DNA of 64,000 nt from Limanda limanda (taxonomy: Eukaryota > Chordata > Actinopteri > Pleuronectiformes > Pleuronectidae), in the NCBI RefSeq assembly GCF_963576545.1, contig NC_083645.1:5667430-5731429 (forward strand), in the 5' to 3' direction. Positions 31,351 to 42,167 of the stretch are shown here, in pieces (position 1 is the first letter of the stretch; every line of letters begins with the position of its first letter). The notes beneath the pieces were generated by a model that had not been told where the DNA came from, did no database searches, and worked only from the letters and a program-made list of their open reading frames with translations. A program made the translations under genes and the position numbers.

Positions 31351-33391
31351 ACGCCGACGGAGGAAAAAGAAGCGAGGGAAGCGCGCCGGTATCCTGTGCA
31401 GATCTCGGACGAGACGCTGCAATCCCCCGCTGCCGAGCATTCTCCTCGCGAATGTCCAATCCCTGGACAATAAAAAGGACGAACTACACGCACGGATTAA
31501 CTTCCAGCGGGACATCGCAAACTGCTGTGTGCTGGCGCTCACGGAGACCTGGCTGGATCCCATGGTGCCTGACGCAGCCTTTACTCCGGCCGGTTTTTCC
31601 ATCTACCGGCAGGATAGAACCTCCGTGTCGGGTAAGAGCAGAGGTGGAGGGGTGTGCTTGATAGTGAACTCTCGCTGGGGCTCGGATTTTGTTGTGCTTT
31701 CTACACGCTGCTCACCAGACCTGGAGCTGCTAGCGATAAAAGTGCGCCCCTTCTACCTGCCCCGTGAATTCAGCTCTGTCATCATCACAGCTGTTTACAT
31801 TCCACCGCAGGCAGACAAAACGTGCGCGTTGGACGATCTGTACGGTGTTATTAATGGACTTGAGGATGCACACCCTGAGAAAGTCTCTATTGTTGTTGGT
31901 GACTTCTGTAGGGCTAATATGAGGAAAGTTTTGCCAAAATATCTGCAACACATTAACTTTCCCTCCCGGGGTGACCAGACTCTTGATCATTGTTACACAC
32001 AAATACGGAATAGCTACAAACCCCTCCCCCGCCCCGCTTTTGGGAAGTCGGATCACACCTCCATTATGCTCATGCCAACCTACAGACAGCGCCTAAAACA
32101 GGAAAAAACGGTTTTTCGGGCAGTTCAATGCTGGAGTGCTGAAGCCATTAGCACTCTCCAGGACTGCTTTGAAACAACAGATTGGCAGATGTTCTGTGTT
32201 GCAGCGGATGGGGACATCAACGAATACACAGACACTGTCTCTTCATATATCTCCAAATGCATCGATGATGTCGTCCCTAGGGTCAGTGTCAGGACTTTCC
32301 CTAACCAAAAGCCCTGGGTAAATGGTAATGTCCGTGCTAAGCTCAGAGCACGGACCTCTGCCTTTAACTCCGGTGACCCAGAGGCCTTGAGGAAGTCCAG
32401 ATGGGACCTGCGGAGGGCTATCAGAGATGGAAAAAGAGACTACAGGGACAAGCTGGAGTTCAACTACCTCAGCTCTGACCCCCGACGCTTGTGGGGTGGC
32501 CTGCGACACATCACAGGCTATAAAGGGAGAAATAGCAGTGATGATCAGCCCGCCGCCTCTCTACCTGATGACCTCAACACCTTCTACGTACGGTTTGAGG
32601 CAACCAACACCCTTCCATCCGCGAGACTGGCCGAGGACCGAGACGATGACTGCACTCTGTCCCTGACCGTGGCTGACGTCAGGCGAGAGCTTCAAAGAGT
32701 GAAGCCTCGAAAGTCATCTGGGCCCGATGGAGTTCCAGGCCGTGTCCTCAGGGAGTGCGCCGACCAGCTAGCGGAGTTCTTCACCTCCATATTCAACCTC
32801 TCCCTTCATCTGTCAACAGTCCCCACCTGCTTCAAGCAGGCCACCATCATCCCCATACCCAAGAAATCATCCATCACCTGTTTAAATGACTGTGGAGTTG
32901 TGGTGGAAAGAGTCTCCGAGTTCAAGTTCCTCGGGGTGTTCATCACGGATGACATGACCTGGTCCAAACAAGCGGACTCGGTGGTCAAAACTGCACAAAA
33001 GCGCCTCTACTTCCTGAGGAGACTCAAGAAGTTTGACATGGCTGGAAAAACCCTGACAAACTTTTACAGGTGCACCATCGAGAGCATCCTCACAGGCTGC
33101 AGTACTGCCTGGTTTGGTAGCTGCTCTGCTGCTGATTGCAAGGCCCTGCAGAGGGTGGTGAAGACAGCGGAGCAGATCATTGGCTGCCATCTCCCTTCCG
33201 TGCAAGGCATCTACAGCACAAGATGCCTGAGAAAAGCACGGAAAATCATCAAGGACCACAGCCACCCAGGCTGTGGACTTCTAACACTGCTGCCGTCTGG
33301 GAGACGCTATCGGAGCATCCGAGCACGGACCACCAGACTTAAAAACAGCTTCTTCCCCCAGGCCGTAAGGCTTCTTAATCAGCAACACTGA
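31286..33391 (+). pseudogene. Rex1-like ORF lacking the reverse transcriptase core
   Basis: The 701-codon frame holds a basic stretch (RRRRKKKRGKRAG), the endonuclease (LLANVQSLDNKKDEL, LALTETWLDP, RGGGVCLIVNSRW, VVGDFCRANMRKVL, RGDQTLDHCY, KSDHTSIML), a linker (WVNGNVRAKLRAR), reverse transcriptase onset (GPDGVPGRVLREC, FKQATIIPIPKKS, TCLND), then abruptly VVVERVSEFKFLGVF and the C-terminal domain (AQKRLYFLRRLKKF, CTIESILTGC, LLPSGRRYRSIRARTTR). The palm with its catalytic Asp residues is missing at codon about 535 (near 32888). The deletion keeps the frame, so a long protein could still be made, but it could not reverse transcribe. Confidence 0.9.
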
Positions 33392-33889
33392 CCCTCTGAA
33401 AAGTTACAATGTACATTCTGCTCCACCAACCATACAAATACACTTTCTACACATATATTCATATTATTTTATTTAATATTCCCCCCGCTTCAAAGGTTGG
33501 TAAACTGCTGCTTCTTTTTGGTTTGCTATGTTATATGTTATATGTTATGTTATTTTTATTTTGTAAAGCCCTTGCCTGCCAGGTCAAAAGATCACAGATC
33601 CCACGTTACTATGTACTTACTACATATATATTCATATTTTTTTTGTTTTAATTTAATATTCCCCACTCCACCCGGTAATGACGCTGTCATTGGTGCATGT
33701 GACAATAGACTTTGATTTGATTTGATATGTGGAGCCCATGAGCCAGACCGTGACGGAGACAATGACCGGTTTCCAGGAACCCGAGACAAACATGTAGCTG
33801 TGAAAAGACATGGGGATAGAACGGAATTATATGTTAGTGTACATGCAAGTTTTTCACGCTGTCCTGTTTATGAACTGTTAGCCAAAGGG

Positions 33890-34110
33890 TGCTAAAGGCC
33901 GATTTATAGTTGGATTTTACGCAGGCACACAGCACGCAAGACACGCAACGTGCCCCTTGTGTGCTTGCGTACCCCCTCTTGCGGCTTGCGTGTGTCTGCC
34001 AATTTTTCTAACTATACGACAAAGCTACGCAAGCCTCATGCAGCCTGCAAGGCTGTGATTGGTCTGCTTATCGCATCCCATCCGGAGTCTAGTTTCCGGT
34101 TTCTTGCCCC
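33890..34110. repeat. possible DNA-transposon terminus
   Basis: The phrase gccgatttatagttggattt followed by repeated acgcaag / cttgcgt motifs in both orientations (33922-34030) looks like the subterminal region of a fish DNA transposon. No second end or transposase is recognised. Confidence 0.3.
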
Positions 34111-34950
34111 ATAATAGCGGCTGACTGTATAGTGGGCCTGTACCAAATAGATACTGCAAAGGGCCACTGTCTGGGCCGCTTAGGAGCTAGAGATCTCACA
34201 TTTTGCATGTGCTCTCCCCAGGGGGCCCTGGTGGCTCAGTCTGGTTTTCAAAGTTCTGCCAGTTACAGGTCCAAAGATGGGGCTGGAAGTAGATTTTGAC
34301 TTAAACCCATAAGCTCCCTAATGGTGTGATTATGTTAAGACCTGCGCCGATAAAAGGCCCGTGGGGACTATTTAGTGTCCCTGATCAGAATTTGACCCTG
34401 GCCACCCATGTCAGCCCCTCCTCCTGTGACACTGTCTCACATGCACCAGAACACCTACCTCTTAGGTTGGGTCTCTGTAAGCCCACACACTCACTGCCAC
34501 ATATCATAATGGGATGTCCGCATCAGTCTACAGCTGCAGGTTGTGAATGGGCTGTTTGCTTTTGCCTGTGTTAATGCTGGTTCCAGCTTTAATAACTAAA
34601 TCCACAAATGTGACCGGTGATCAACTGAATTCTGCTATTTTTTGCATCGATTTCATAGTCAGTCTTTACATGAAATGAAAACGTTTTTGCTTTATTAATG
34701 TGTGGTGTATATCAAAGATTTATTTAACTCATGTTATTTTTTAATAGATTGCATGTCAGTTATTTCATGGGTCTATTAAATAATAGTTCAGACCCAAGTT
34801 CACAACGTCTTCAAATAGAAGCTCTATCATTCTGCTTGGTTTTACAGCATCGAAGAAAAATCTAACATGATTGTGCTTTGATTTTGTTGAAGAGGAAATT
34901 AATGAATGTTCTAGCCATTATAGATATCAGCACTAACGAGTCCTGTGTAT
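34111..34950. other. no gene recognised
   Basis: Unremarkable sequence. The open frame at 34326-34574 has no motif or splice context. Confidence 0.4.
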
Positions 34951-34954
34951 GTCT

Positions 34955-35555
34955 GTATAGTCCACAGTCATTTTCCACTGCAGCCAATTAGGATCCATCC
35001 TCAGCTGCCAGCTGGGTCGTGGTCCTCCACCATTATCAGATGCCAACACGATAAAGGATCCACCATTATTATTACGATCAGAATATGCCAAACTGGATCC
35101 ACCATAACAATCTCTGATACGCGATCCACAGATCGTAATCCACAGCTGCGGCCCTGGATCTGCGGGTGATAAGTCATAGGTACTCCGGGGAAGGGGTCAA
35201 GTCAGAAACATGTATTGATGAGATATGAATTACTTTAAGGAAGCTGGAAAGATAAGCACTGTGTGTCATGTGTCCCCCGACCTTCTAGACCTATAGCAGC
35301 ATAACTAAGAGCAGGTCTAAGAGACGCCTGGACCAGCTCTAACTATAAGCTTTATCAAAAGCGAAGGTTCTAAGTCTACTCTTAAACGTACAGATGGTGT
35401 CTGCTTCCCGAACTGAAAGTGAGAGAATATTCCATAGGAGAGGGCCTTGATAGCTGAAAGCCCTGGCTCCTACTCTACTTTTAGAGACTTTAGGAACGAT
35501 AAGTAGGCCTTCATTCTAGGAGCGGAGTGCTCTAGTGGGTTGATAAGTCATTGGA
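34955..35555 (-). mobile_element. L2 LINE fragment (3' UTR and ORF2 end)
   Basis: Parallels 23778-24360 of the larger L2 copy: tagtccacag, gatccaccatt, ctgcggccctggatc, gtactccggg, taagctttatcaaaa, gaactgaaagtgagaga and ggctcctactctacttttag occur in the same order. It includes the last roughly 70 codons of ORF2 on the minus strand, with differences. Both ends are truncated, and the tail is missing. A 20-25 bp extra block (cctatagcagcataactaag) separates it from the larger copy. Confidence 0.8.
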
Positions 35556-35602
35556 TCATGGTCAGAATTGTGACAGAGAGAACCAATGTTGGTGCCTTTT
35601 TT

Positions 35603-36260
35603 TTTAAAGGGGACATATTATGAAAATTCAACTTTGGTAGTGCTTCTACACGTTAATTTGGGTATCTAGCATGTCTACCGTCCCAAAAACTCTGGAAAAA
35701 AACTCCCGTGATTTGTTGTGGTTCCTCTATGTCAGAAACGATACGCTAGATGGCGTTGATTGGGATTACGACCCGAACCGACGTCATAGTCTTGTTACAC
35801 GGCTCGGGCTCCCCCCGGCTAGGGGAGCTAACCGGGCCGGTGGAGCCCCGGTACCCCGGCTAGCGTTAGCTCGCGGGCCGGCCCGCCGGTCAGCTCGCGG
35901 GCCGGCCCGCCGGTCAGCTCGCGGGCCCGTCTCTCCCCAGAGCCAGGCTTCGGCCCACCTGACTCTTGTTCAAAACGATATGGTTGCAAGATTGTATCTT
36001 CGTCTCCAGTAGCCATATTTCTACAGAGGTAATGGATAGTTAACAATCTGGGCTTGTATCTCGTGAAGGAGGGAGAAGGGGTGCGGGGCAATCAGGTCAA
36101 AACAGGTCAATCTGAGGAGGGCTGCTTTAGACAGGGTAAAAAGGGTGCTGTTTTAAATGATCCGTGTGGTATTTTGACCAAAATATGTTTCAGACATTTC
36201 ATTAAGACCCCAATGAACCATATCAACTGTGGTAAAATGGGCATATATGTCTCCTTTAAA
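35603..36260. mobile_element. MITE-like DNA transposon, copy 2
   Basis: The start tttaaaggggacatattatg and the end, on the minus strand, tttaaaggagacatatatgcc form the inverted termini. It shares internal order with 21513-22150. This copy has a GC-rich insert with a 24-bp tandem repeat at about 35877-35930. No transposase is encoded. Confidence 0.75.
35874..35932. repeat. GC-rich 24-bp tandem repeat
   Basis: The unit tcgcgggccggcccgccggt plus cagc occurs about two and a half times. It contains the palindrome gcgggccggcccgc. It lies inside MITE copy 2 and is absent from copy 1. Confidence 0.85.
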
Positions 36261-37180
36261 CCATGCTGCTAATTGCAATGTATGACACAGATCTAATACC
36301 CTGATAGAGGTTGCATCATTTAGAGGTTATTATAAATACTGGTTACGCCTTCCTTTTTGTTTAATCATGTCGATGTCTTTATAGACATAAAATGCAGCGG
36401 CAGCTTTAACCAGACATTTATCAACCTAAATAATTCAGCTAACTGTGCAGAGACTGGCACAAAATGTGGTGCATACATTCAAAGTGTTCTGATGATGTAT
36501 TATAATTACTCATGGAACTTTTTCTGCAGGTCAATATTATTCAGAGTGAATAATCTCAACAGCTGTTGGATGGATCTTCATAAAAGTTGTCAGAAACTTC
36601 ACCATAGTATGAATTATGATCCCACTTTTTTAATCTTGCACCATCTTCAAGTCAAAATTTCAATTTAGTTCAATGCTTTTGTTGTAATTCAACCAAATAC
36701 TTTCATATCTGCTGCAGCTGTAGAACGGGACAATTTATGACAAGTTTGAATGGTAATACACAGGACTATAATTGCGACAAAGCTTAACATAGCATGCTGA
36801 ATATTATCATGGAAAGGATTGCTTTAGAGTTTATTTTAGAAGTACGACTCAGACACAGTGAGAATTGGTGGCCAAAATCCACAGTCATAGCAAAATTCAA
36901 GTTTAGCTAAAGCTAAAGCTTATACGAGTCATTAATAAAGAAAGCGATTACAGAATGGACAATGTGTTTCCACCTTCCTGCATTATACAAAAATGAAGGA
37001 CAAATATCTTTGCAGTAGTCATTGAGTGGAAGCACTGTAACAAGATCGCACCAATACACCCACCCATTATGAGTCAGTCTCTGCTTTCATTCATGAAGTC
37101 TCAACCCATTTTATAGTATCAATAAACCAATCAAAAACAACATTTTAAAATTAAGATCAGTGTGATAATAATAATCTTAA
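36261..37180. other. no gene recognised
   Basis: AT-rich sequence. The 103-codon frame at 36357-36668 has no recognised domain and no acceptor or donor context that convinces. Confidence 0.4.
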
Positions 37181-37184
37181 ATGG

Positions 37185-37415
37185 GAGGAACCATCTTTTG
37201 GGAAAATGACGTGTGCATGCAGTTAGATAAGTCTAGTTTGGTCCATATCCCATCTTGCGTGGCTGTCGTCCACAAATTAAAGAATGTTTGGTTGTTTGAT
37301 TCCCAGCTCACTTACATATGCCAAAGTGTCCTTGGGCAAGACACTGAACATCTACTGAACACTAGATTGCCCCTGACGGCTGATAGTGTGTGATAGAAAA
37401 AGCGCTTTGTAGAGA
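37185..37415 (+). repeat. teleost SINE-like dispersed repeat
   Basis: Contains gattcccagctc, gtgtccttgggcaagacact, attgcccctgacggctgata and aaagcgctttgtagaga in the order seen in one of the commonest short repeats of fish genomes. The copy is old and truncated. Confidence 0.6.
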
Positions 37416-37524
37416 CATGTGTTTGTGCATTAATGTAACGTGTATAATACGTGTACGTGTATTACTTTGAATGTTCAGTAGGACTAGAGAACCACACTAT
37501 ATATATAAAACAGTTAGTCTGGTA

Positions 37525-37615
37525 TTGCAGCCAGCCTCTACAGGGCGATCAATACATTTCAGCTTCACTTTTGGGAGCTGTCACGCTGTCCATCTTTATG
37601 TTCAGTCCCTGTGCA
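37525..37615 (+). repeat. fragment of dispersed repeat family D
   Basis: Shares ttcagcttcacttttgggag and ctgtccatctttatgttcag with other copies of this family in the window. Confidence 0.45.
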
Positions 37616-38368
37616 TAAGCAGTCCAGTCTGTCACAACCAGATCTCTATATTTACCCTGCTACAGAAACACTAGGACAAACACGAGGAGCCTCATGGAGC
37701 CATATTGTCTTTTTCCTAGAATCACTTACCAGACACAATATGTTACAACCTCTTTCATCATCTGGTTAGAAGTTGCATTTGTGTTAGATCAGTAAGGAAC
37801 AGCAGAGCCAACAATTCATTGCTTATTGTTGAAGCATTAGTAAAAGGCCATACAGTTGGATGAAAGAATTGGAACTAGATAAAACATTTACTACAAAGTG
37901 AAAAGGTGACAAAAAGCACTCAGTGGGTGGATGAATGTTTGGAGACAGAACCTGAGGGAGATTCCGATTAGATCAGACAGACAGGTAGATAGACCTTTGA
38001 TACACAACTCTGCTGTTTGTGAAGAGGGAACCTAGATGGAGGGATTGGTGGAAGTCAGGGGGGATAGATGCAGACGCATGTTCTTATCCCTGGCATGCTT
38101 GTAAATCTAATCAAGCTCTGTCCATCTGGCAACACTGACAGCCAGGCTCAGTAAATATTAAGCAAAGTAAAACTTGTTTTAAGAAGTAGACTGAAAAAGG
38201 GTGAGGCTGGAAAGAGGGAGACATAATGCAAGTTTGTCTTTATTGACTGATAAAGAAAGATCAAGTCAAACGGTGGGAGACGGGCAATAATCTGATTAAT
38301 AGATTGAAGAGAGGGGAGTACAGACTGAGAACACAATGTCAACTGTAATGGAAAAATTAACTAAGAAT

Positions 38369-38817
38369 GTGTGAAACCTATGTTGTAGTTGGAAATTAAG
38401 TTTTTGTAGCTCTGTCTAAAGGCTTTTTTGACCTTTCTACATAGATACACAACCTGTCTAAATACTTTATGATTGGACTGCTTTAAGGGTCAGAACTGTG
38501 TATGACCTGAAAACTGTTAGACCCTTTGGACTCCCCAAAGAACTGAATGTATGTCTGCTTATCTCCAAAGGAAAAACATGTAAATCAGTTGTCTGTGTTT
38601 AGATAGCTCTCTCCCTGCGCCTACAGAACCAGTCTGGATTGGCTGAGAGATGGCGTTAGTCCTCCTATATAAGATCATGTATTTGACTGTCCTGCATCTT
38701 CACTCTGAGACCCTTGCGGTTTCCTTGTGTTGATCCTTTCTGCAGAAAGCCCCTTATTAAATACACTTAGATAACTTTGGTGTTTACAGCCTCTTGTATC
38801 TCCAGATTTCCATCACA
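38369..38817 (+). mobile_element. solo-LTR candidate
   Basis: Starts TGTGAAACC and ends CCATCACA. It has a TATA-like ctatataagatc at about 38666, a polyadenylation-like attaaa at about 38756 and a pyrimidine-rich stretch between, the order U3-R-U5 expected for an LTR. The flanks do not show a clear target duplication, and no internal retroelement is adjacent. Confidence 0.5.
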
Positions 38818-39415
38818 CAACACATTAAAAAGGTGGAAAGAGACCGACAGAGAGGCAGGAACGTAAAAAAAGGTGTTAACTAGAGGTTATTGAGACACCG
38901 CCAAGACAGAACCAGAGGAGTTGAAACGGTAGTCTTGTAGAAAGCCACACTGACGACTGGTGCGATGTACAGGGATGTTATAGTATACGTATGATTCTCT
39001 GTTTTCCCATTAGTTAGAGTTCCAGAACATATCTGATTAACAACTTAATCGTTGTGTTTTTCTAATGTTTTCAATTTTTTTTCAGTTTTGCCTTTTGAGT
39101 CCCTTTTTTCTAGTTTTCCAGTGATTTTTTTGTTTTGTGGATTTTTGACAACCTAGCCATGATTAAAGGACACTTTTTGTTAGACTTTTCTTGCTCTGCA
39201 TTTTTGGGTCCTCCTTCTTCCACTAAACATGACACATGGTTCTTGATACTTCGCTGCCACTTCTCCAGGACTTTGCAGTCTTGTCAAGCTTCTTTGATAA
39301 GCCTGATTAAATTGTAAAGCTTGAGACCGACCGAATGCAAACACGGGTTGCGGCGGATGTAAACACGGTAGGAGTCCCTCGCTCCCTCCCTCAGTCCCTC
39401 AGCATCCCGTTCCTG
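38818..39415. other. no gene recognised
   Basis: AT-rich to mixed sequence. GC rises after 39320, at the approach to the fossil gene at 39420-40140. Confidence 0.4.
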
Positions 39416-39419
39416 CCCC

Positions 39420-40140
39420 TGACGGAAGAGGAGGGAGATATATTAAGCCCTTATGTTCAACGCCTGCAGTTGGGGCACGAGAGCTTATATGCCCACATCC
39501 TGTAGGGCGCCCACAGAACAATCGGCACTGGAAGAAGGTGTGGGCTAAGGGGATCTTGGTGTAGAGGAGCCGGGATCCAGGAGGGGTGCACCAGAGGCAG
39601 CTTGCTGATGAGGACGGGCTGCTTGCCCCTGCCGCCGTTGAACAGAGCCCGGCCCAACCACGCCTGCTGTTCCTCCGGCAGCGTCTCCCTCCAGCCCTTT
39701 GGCAGAAACTGCATGGACAATCGCATCGCATATCTAGATTAAACCGCGCAGACAATATTGACAACTACACACAAGGCTGCACACGAGTCTGCACTTTTAC
39801 CTGAGCGCCGGTGACCAGCAGTGGGGGATGATCTGGTGCATCGCCCACAGGGCGGTGGACGGCAGGCACCGGGGATCCAGCCAGGCTGGGTCCTGCCCAC
39901 TTGACACTCTGTGCTGGTGGCCTTGTACAGGGCCCGGAGTGACATGTGGGCGTGCGCTCCGAACCCCACCAGCGCCTGGTCCATGCCCCTCACCGACACA
40001 GAGCTCTGCCGCATCCGATGCCACTGTAGCATCTGCGCCATCTCTGGGAACAGTCAGGCATAGGAGGCCAGGGTGTCTTTGTGGACGGCGAGAGGCCGGC
40101 TTCCCTCTCCTGCGTGTGGGACACCATGGGACAGCATATT
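39420..40140 (-). pseudogene. fossil of a transposon-linked fish protein family
   Basis: GC-rich, unlike its neighbours. On the minus strand, 39726-39457 encodes LPKGWRETLPEEQQAWLGRA, KQPVLISKLPLVHP and APYRMWAYKLSCPNCRR. From memory, this resembles the start of a DUF6729-type domain, frequent in uncharacterised transposon-associated proteins of fish. The expected zinc-binding part after CPNC is absent, because the sequence then degenerates. 40041-39739 encodes another open stretch (MLQWHRMRQSSVSVRGMDQA) that may be an upstream exon. Several frameshifts are likely. Confidence 0.45.
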
Positions 40141-41400
40141 TGGCTCAGATCCAATTAGTGAATTTAAAAAAGTGATAAATAAGGGGATATTTGAGGTATG
40201 CACCGAGGTATGTAGAATTATAAAGTATCTTAATGTAAAAAAACTACTTGCATAGATATGTTTAGTTACCTTCCTAAGCAGAAGGTTAAATTAACTTTAG
40301 GTGGGCATGTCCACGTAATTCTTATTATGGTTTGGCCTGGATGTGTAATGCTTCAGTGTTGGTAAGTGATCTGATCTCAAACTCAGATTGTGGTGATGTC
40401 AGTCAAATTACTTATCCTATCAAAGGCAAAGAATAATTGTATTACACACACTTGGACTGTTACAACAGTGTTTCCCATTCGAATCTTAATTTAATATTTT
40501 CAGCAGCCTGCAAAAGGTCAAAGTCAATTTGTTAAACATTCACTCTGCCCTGTCATCACATCAAAACTCACAAACACATGGACCTTGACCTTCATGTTTC
40601 ATACTGTTCCTCTCAAAAGTGCAATATTTGAGGGGCTCTTTGCCTATGTTAGCTTTGAAATCCCAAATGAAAGAACGAGATATTGGGATATTTTAGTGAC
40701 AATTAATCGGGGAGATACTGTGTGACAATAGATTGATTATTGGCTTTTTTGGTTGAATGCTTGTTGTAAAATGAGCGCATCAAAGAAGATGTGTGGCCTT
40801 TACAGTTTAATTCATAAGAAAACACACACACACAACACCCTTCCCACTACACACTCTAATAATTATTCCGTCACTTGTTGTTTGCGAAGATGACTGTGAT
40901 ATGTGTGTGTTCGTGTGTGTGTGCAGGACTGTCTACTCAAATGTGTCTTCAATCATTTTGATATCAACTGAGATGTGCTTAGGGCCCCGCCATGGTAATG
41001 ACCTTCGTGATGCCCTGCTTTGTTACATAGTTGCAGTGACAGACCAGAAGTATGTTTATGGGATTGCTATATTTCAAAATATAGTAAATCTATAAAAAAA
41101 AATGTAATATATTAAATAACATGGACATTTACGTATTTAAATCACTATCATGCTCTTTTCTTTAGGGTCTGAAAATGTAGCATCTCTGCAGATGATTCTG
41201 TGATGTGAAACGTTTAACTTGCTTTCAGCTTTTTCCATTTTGTGATCTCTGGTTTGTGGGTCCGTGCCATTGTAAAAGTGTAGCAGACTGAGACAAGACA
41301 GATGGCCGGATCTTCCCACATAGCCAAAAGTAAAGCAACAGTGTCATTGCCAAGCATTTATAAAAATCTCCCTCTCTTCCCTTGGTCGCGCTCTCACACA
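40141..41400. other. no gene recognised
   Basis: AT-rich, with (CA)n near 40821 and (GT)n near 40900-40922. The open frames are repeats or unremarkable. Another (CA)n at 41395-41408 lies next to the Gypsy fragment. Confidence 0.4.
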
Positions 41401-41410
41401 CACACACACT

Positions 41411-41711
41411 TCACACTTCACTGACGTTGGAAAATGTGATGGGTTTGGTCTGGTGGGTTATTCTGACCAGGTGTTGACCATCCAGTGCGCTCACCTCTCT
41501 AGATCTAGAGAGGGGAGTGATAGGAATGTTGCTCTGGGTGACCAGGTCTGCGTCGATTAAATTCTCATCAGACCCGGAATCCACCAGAGCCTTGAGGGGG
41601 AGAGAAACAACGTTGGGGAACAACTTTGCCTCTAGCAACGTTCTGGAGGGGGTCTGGGAAGTGGAGGACTGGGTATGGCTCACCAGGGTTCCTCCTTTAC
41701 CTTAGGGTCCA
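41411..41711 (-). pseudogene. Gypsy protease fragment
   Basis: The minus-strand frame encodes LLEAKLFPNVVSLPLKALVD continuing to DSGSDENLIDADLV and SREVSALDGQHLVRITHQTK. The LVDSGS(D)ENLI core is the active-site loop of a retropepsin of Ty3/Gypsy type, which matures Gag and Pol. Directly upstream is ATGGACCCTAAGG (41711), the typical gag start, so nearly all of gag is missing between the two. The frame ends near 41411 in a CA repeat. Confidence 0.75.
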
Positions 41712-41735
41712 TGGTTTGTTGGCCAGTTCGTTCAG

Positions 41736-42167
41736 TGACGGGGCAGGTCTTGTGGAAGGACCCCAGTGCAGAGGCAGAACAGAGAGCCCAAATGGTGGTG
41801 CGTTCAAGGGTGTTTATTAAGCATGGACAGGCAGAATGACGGGGTGTTGATAGCTCCGGGAGGTCGTCAGCAGGGAGGAGAAGCAGAAGGGTTCACGGAA
41901 CGATTACTGGAGAATAGGGGGAAAGAACACAGGACCAATAGTACATGGGGGAACAGACAGAGGGGCCGAGAACAAGTAGCTACCACGGTAGTGACACGGA
42001 CGAACTGGCGATTACTCGGCGCACAGCCAGGATAGATGTAGCCGGTGGGTAATGAGCGCAGGTGCGCTTCCAGGTGAGCCTCCGCCAAGTCATCGAGTGG
42101 GCTGAACTGCACCTGTGGAGGAAAAGGAGAAGTGGAGGGGAACTGGAGGCACAGAGGAACTGTGACA
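41736..42167 (-). mobile_element. Gypsy-type 5' LTR
   Basis: On the minus strand it starts TGTCACAGTTCCTCTG at 42167 and ends at TGCCCCGTCA near 41736. It carries AATAAA (near 41817) followed by caccc. After the LTR comes ctgaacgaactggccaac and the gag ATG, the usual arrangement for fish Gypsy elements. The internal part is mostly deleted. A matching 3' LTR was not found in the window. Confidence 0.65.

Larger units (their letters stand above)
31132..33725 (+). mobile_element. Rex1-like LINE, internally deleted
   Basis: A plus-strand LINE with APE endonuclease and a C-terminal domain of the Rex1/CR1 group. It ends in a (TTTGA)n tail at about 33703-33725 after gcatgtgacaatagac. The start is placed at the ATG at 31132, because the peptide IQYDRLALLDIRSSL is typical of the N-terminus of these proteins. 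The 3' UTR contains an imperfect direct repeat (33438-33485 and 33611-33665: tatattcatatt, ttaatattcccc). Confidence 0.88.

Noticed and set aside
31278..33265. minus-strand frames opposite the Rex1-like ORF
   Set aside because: Antisense shadows; the plus frame carries all endonuclease motifs.
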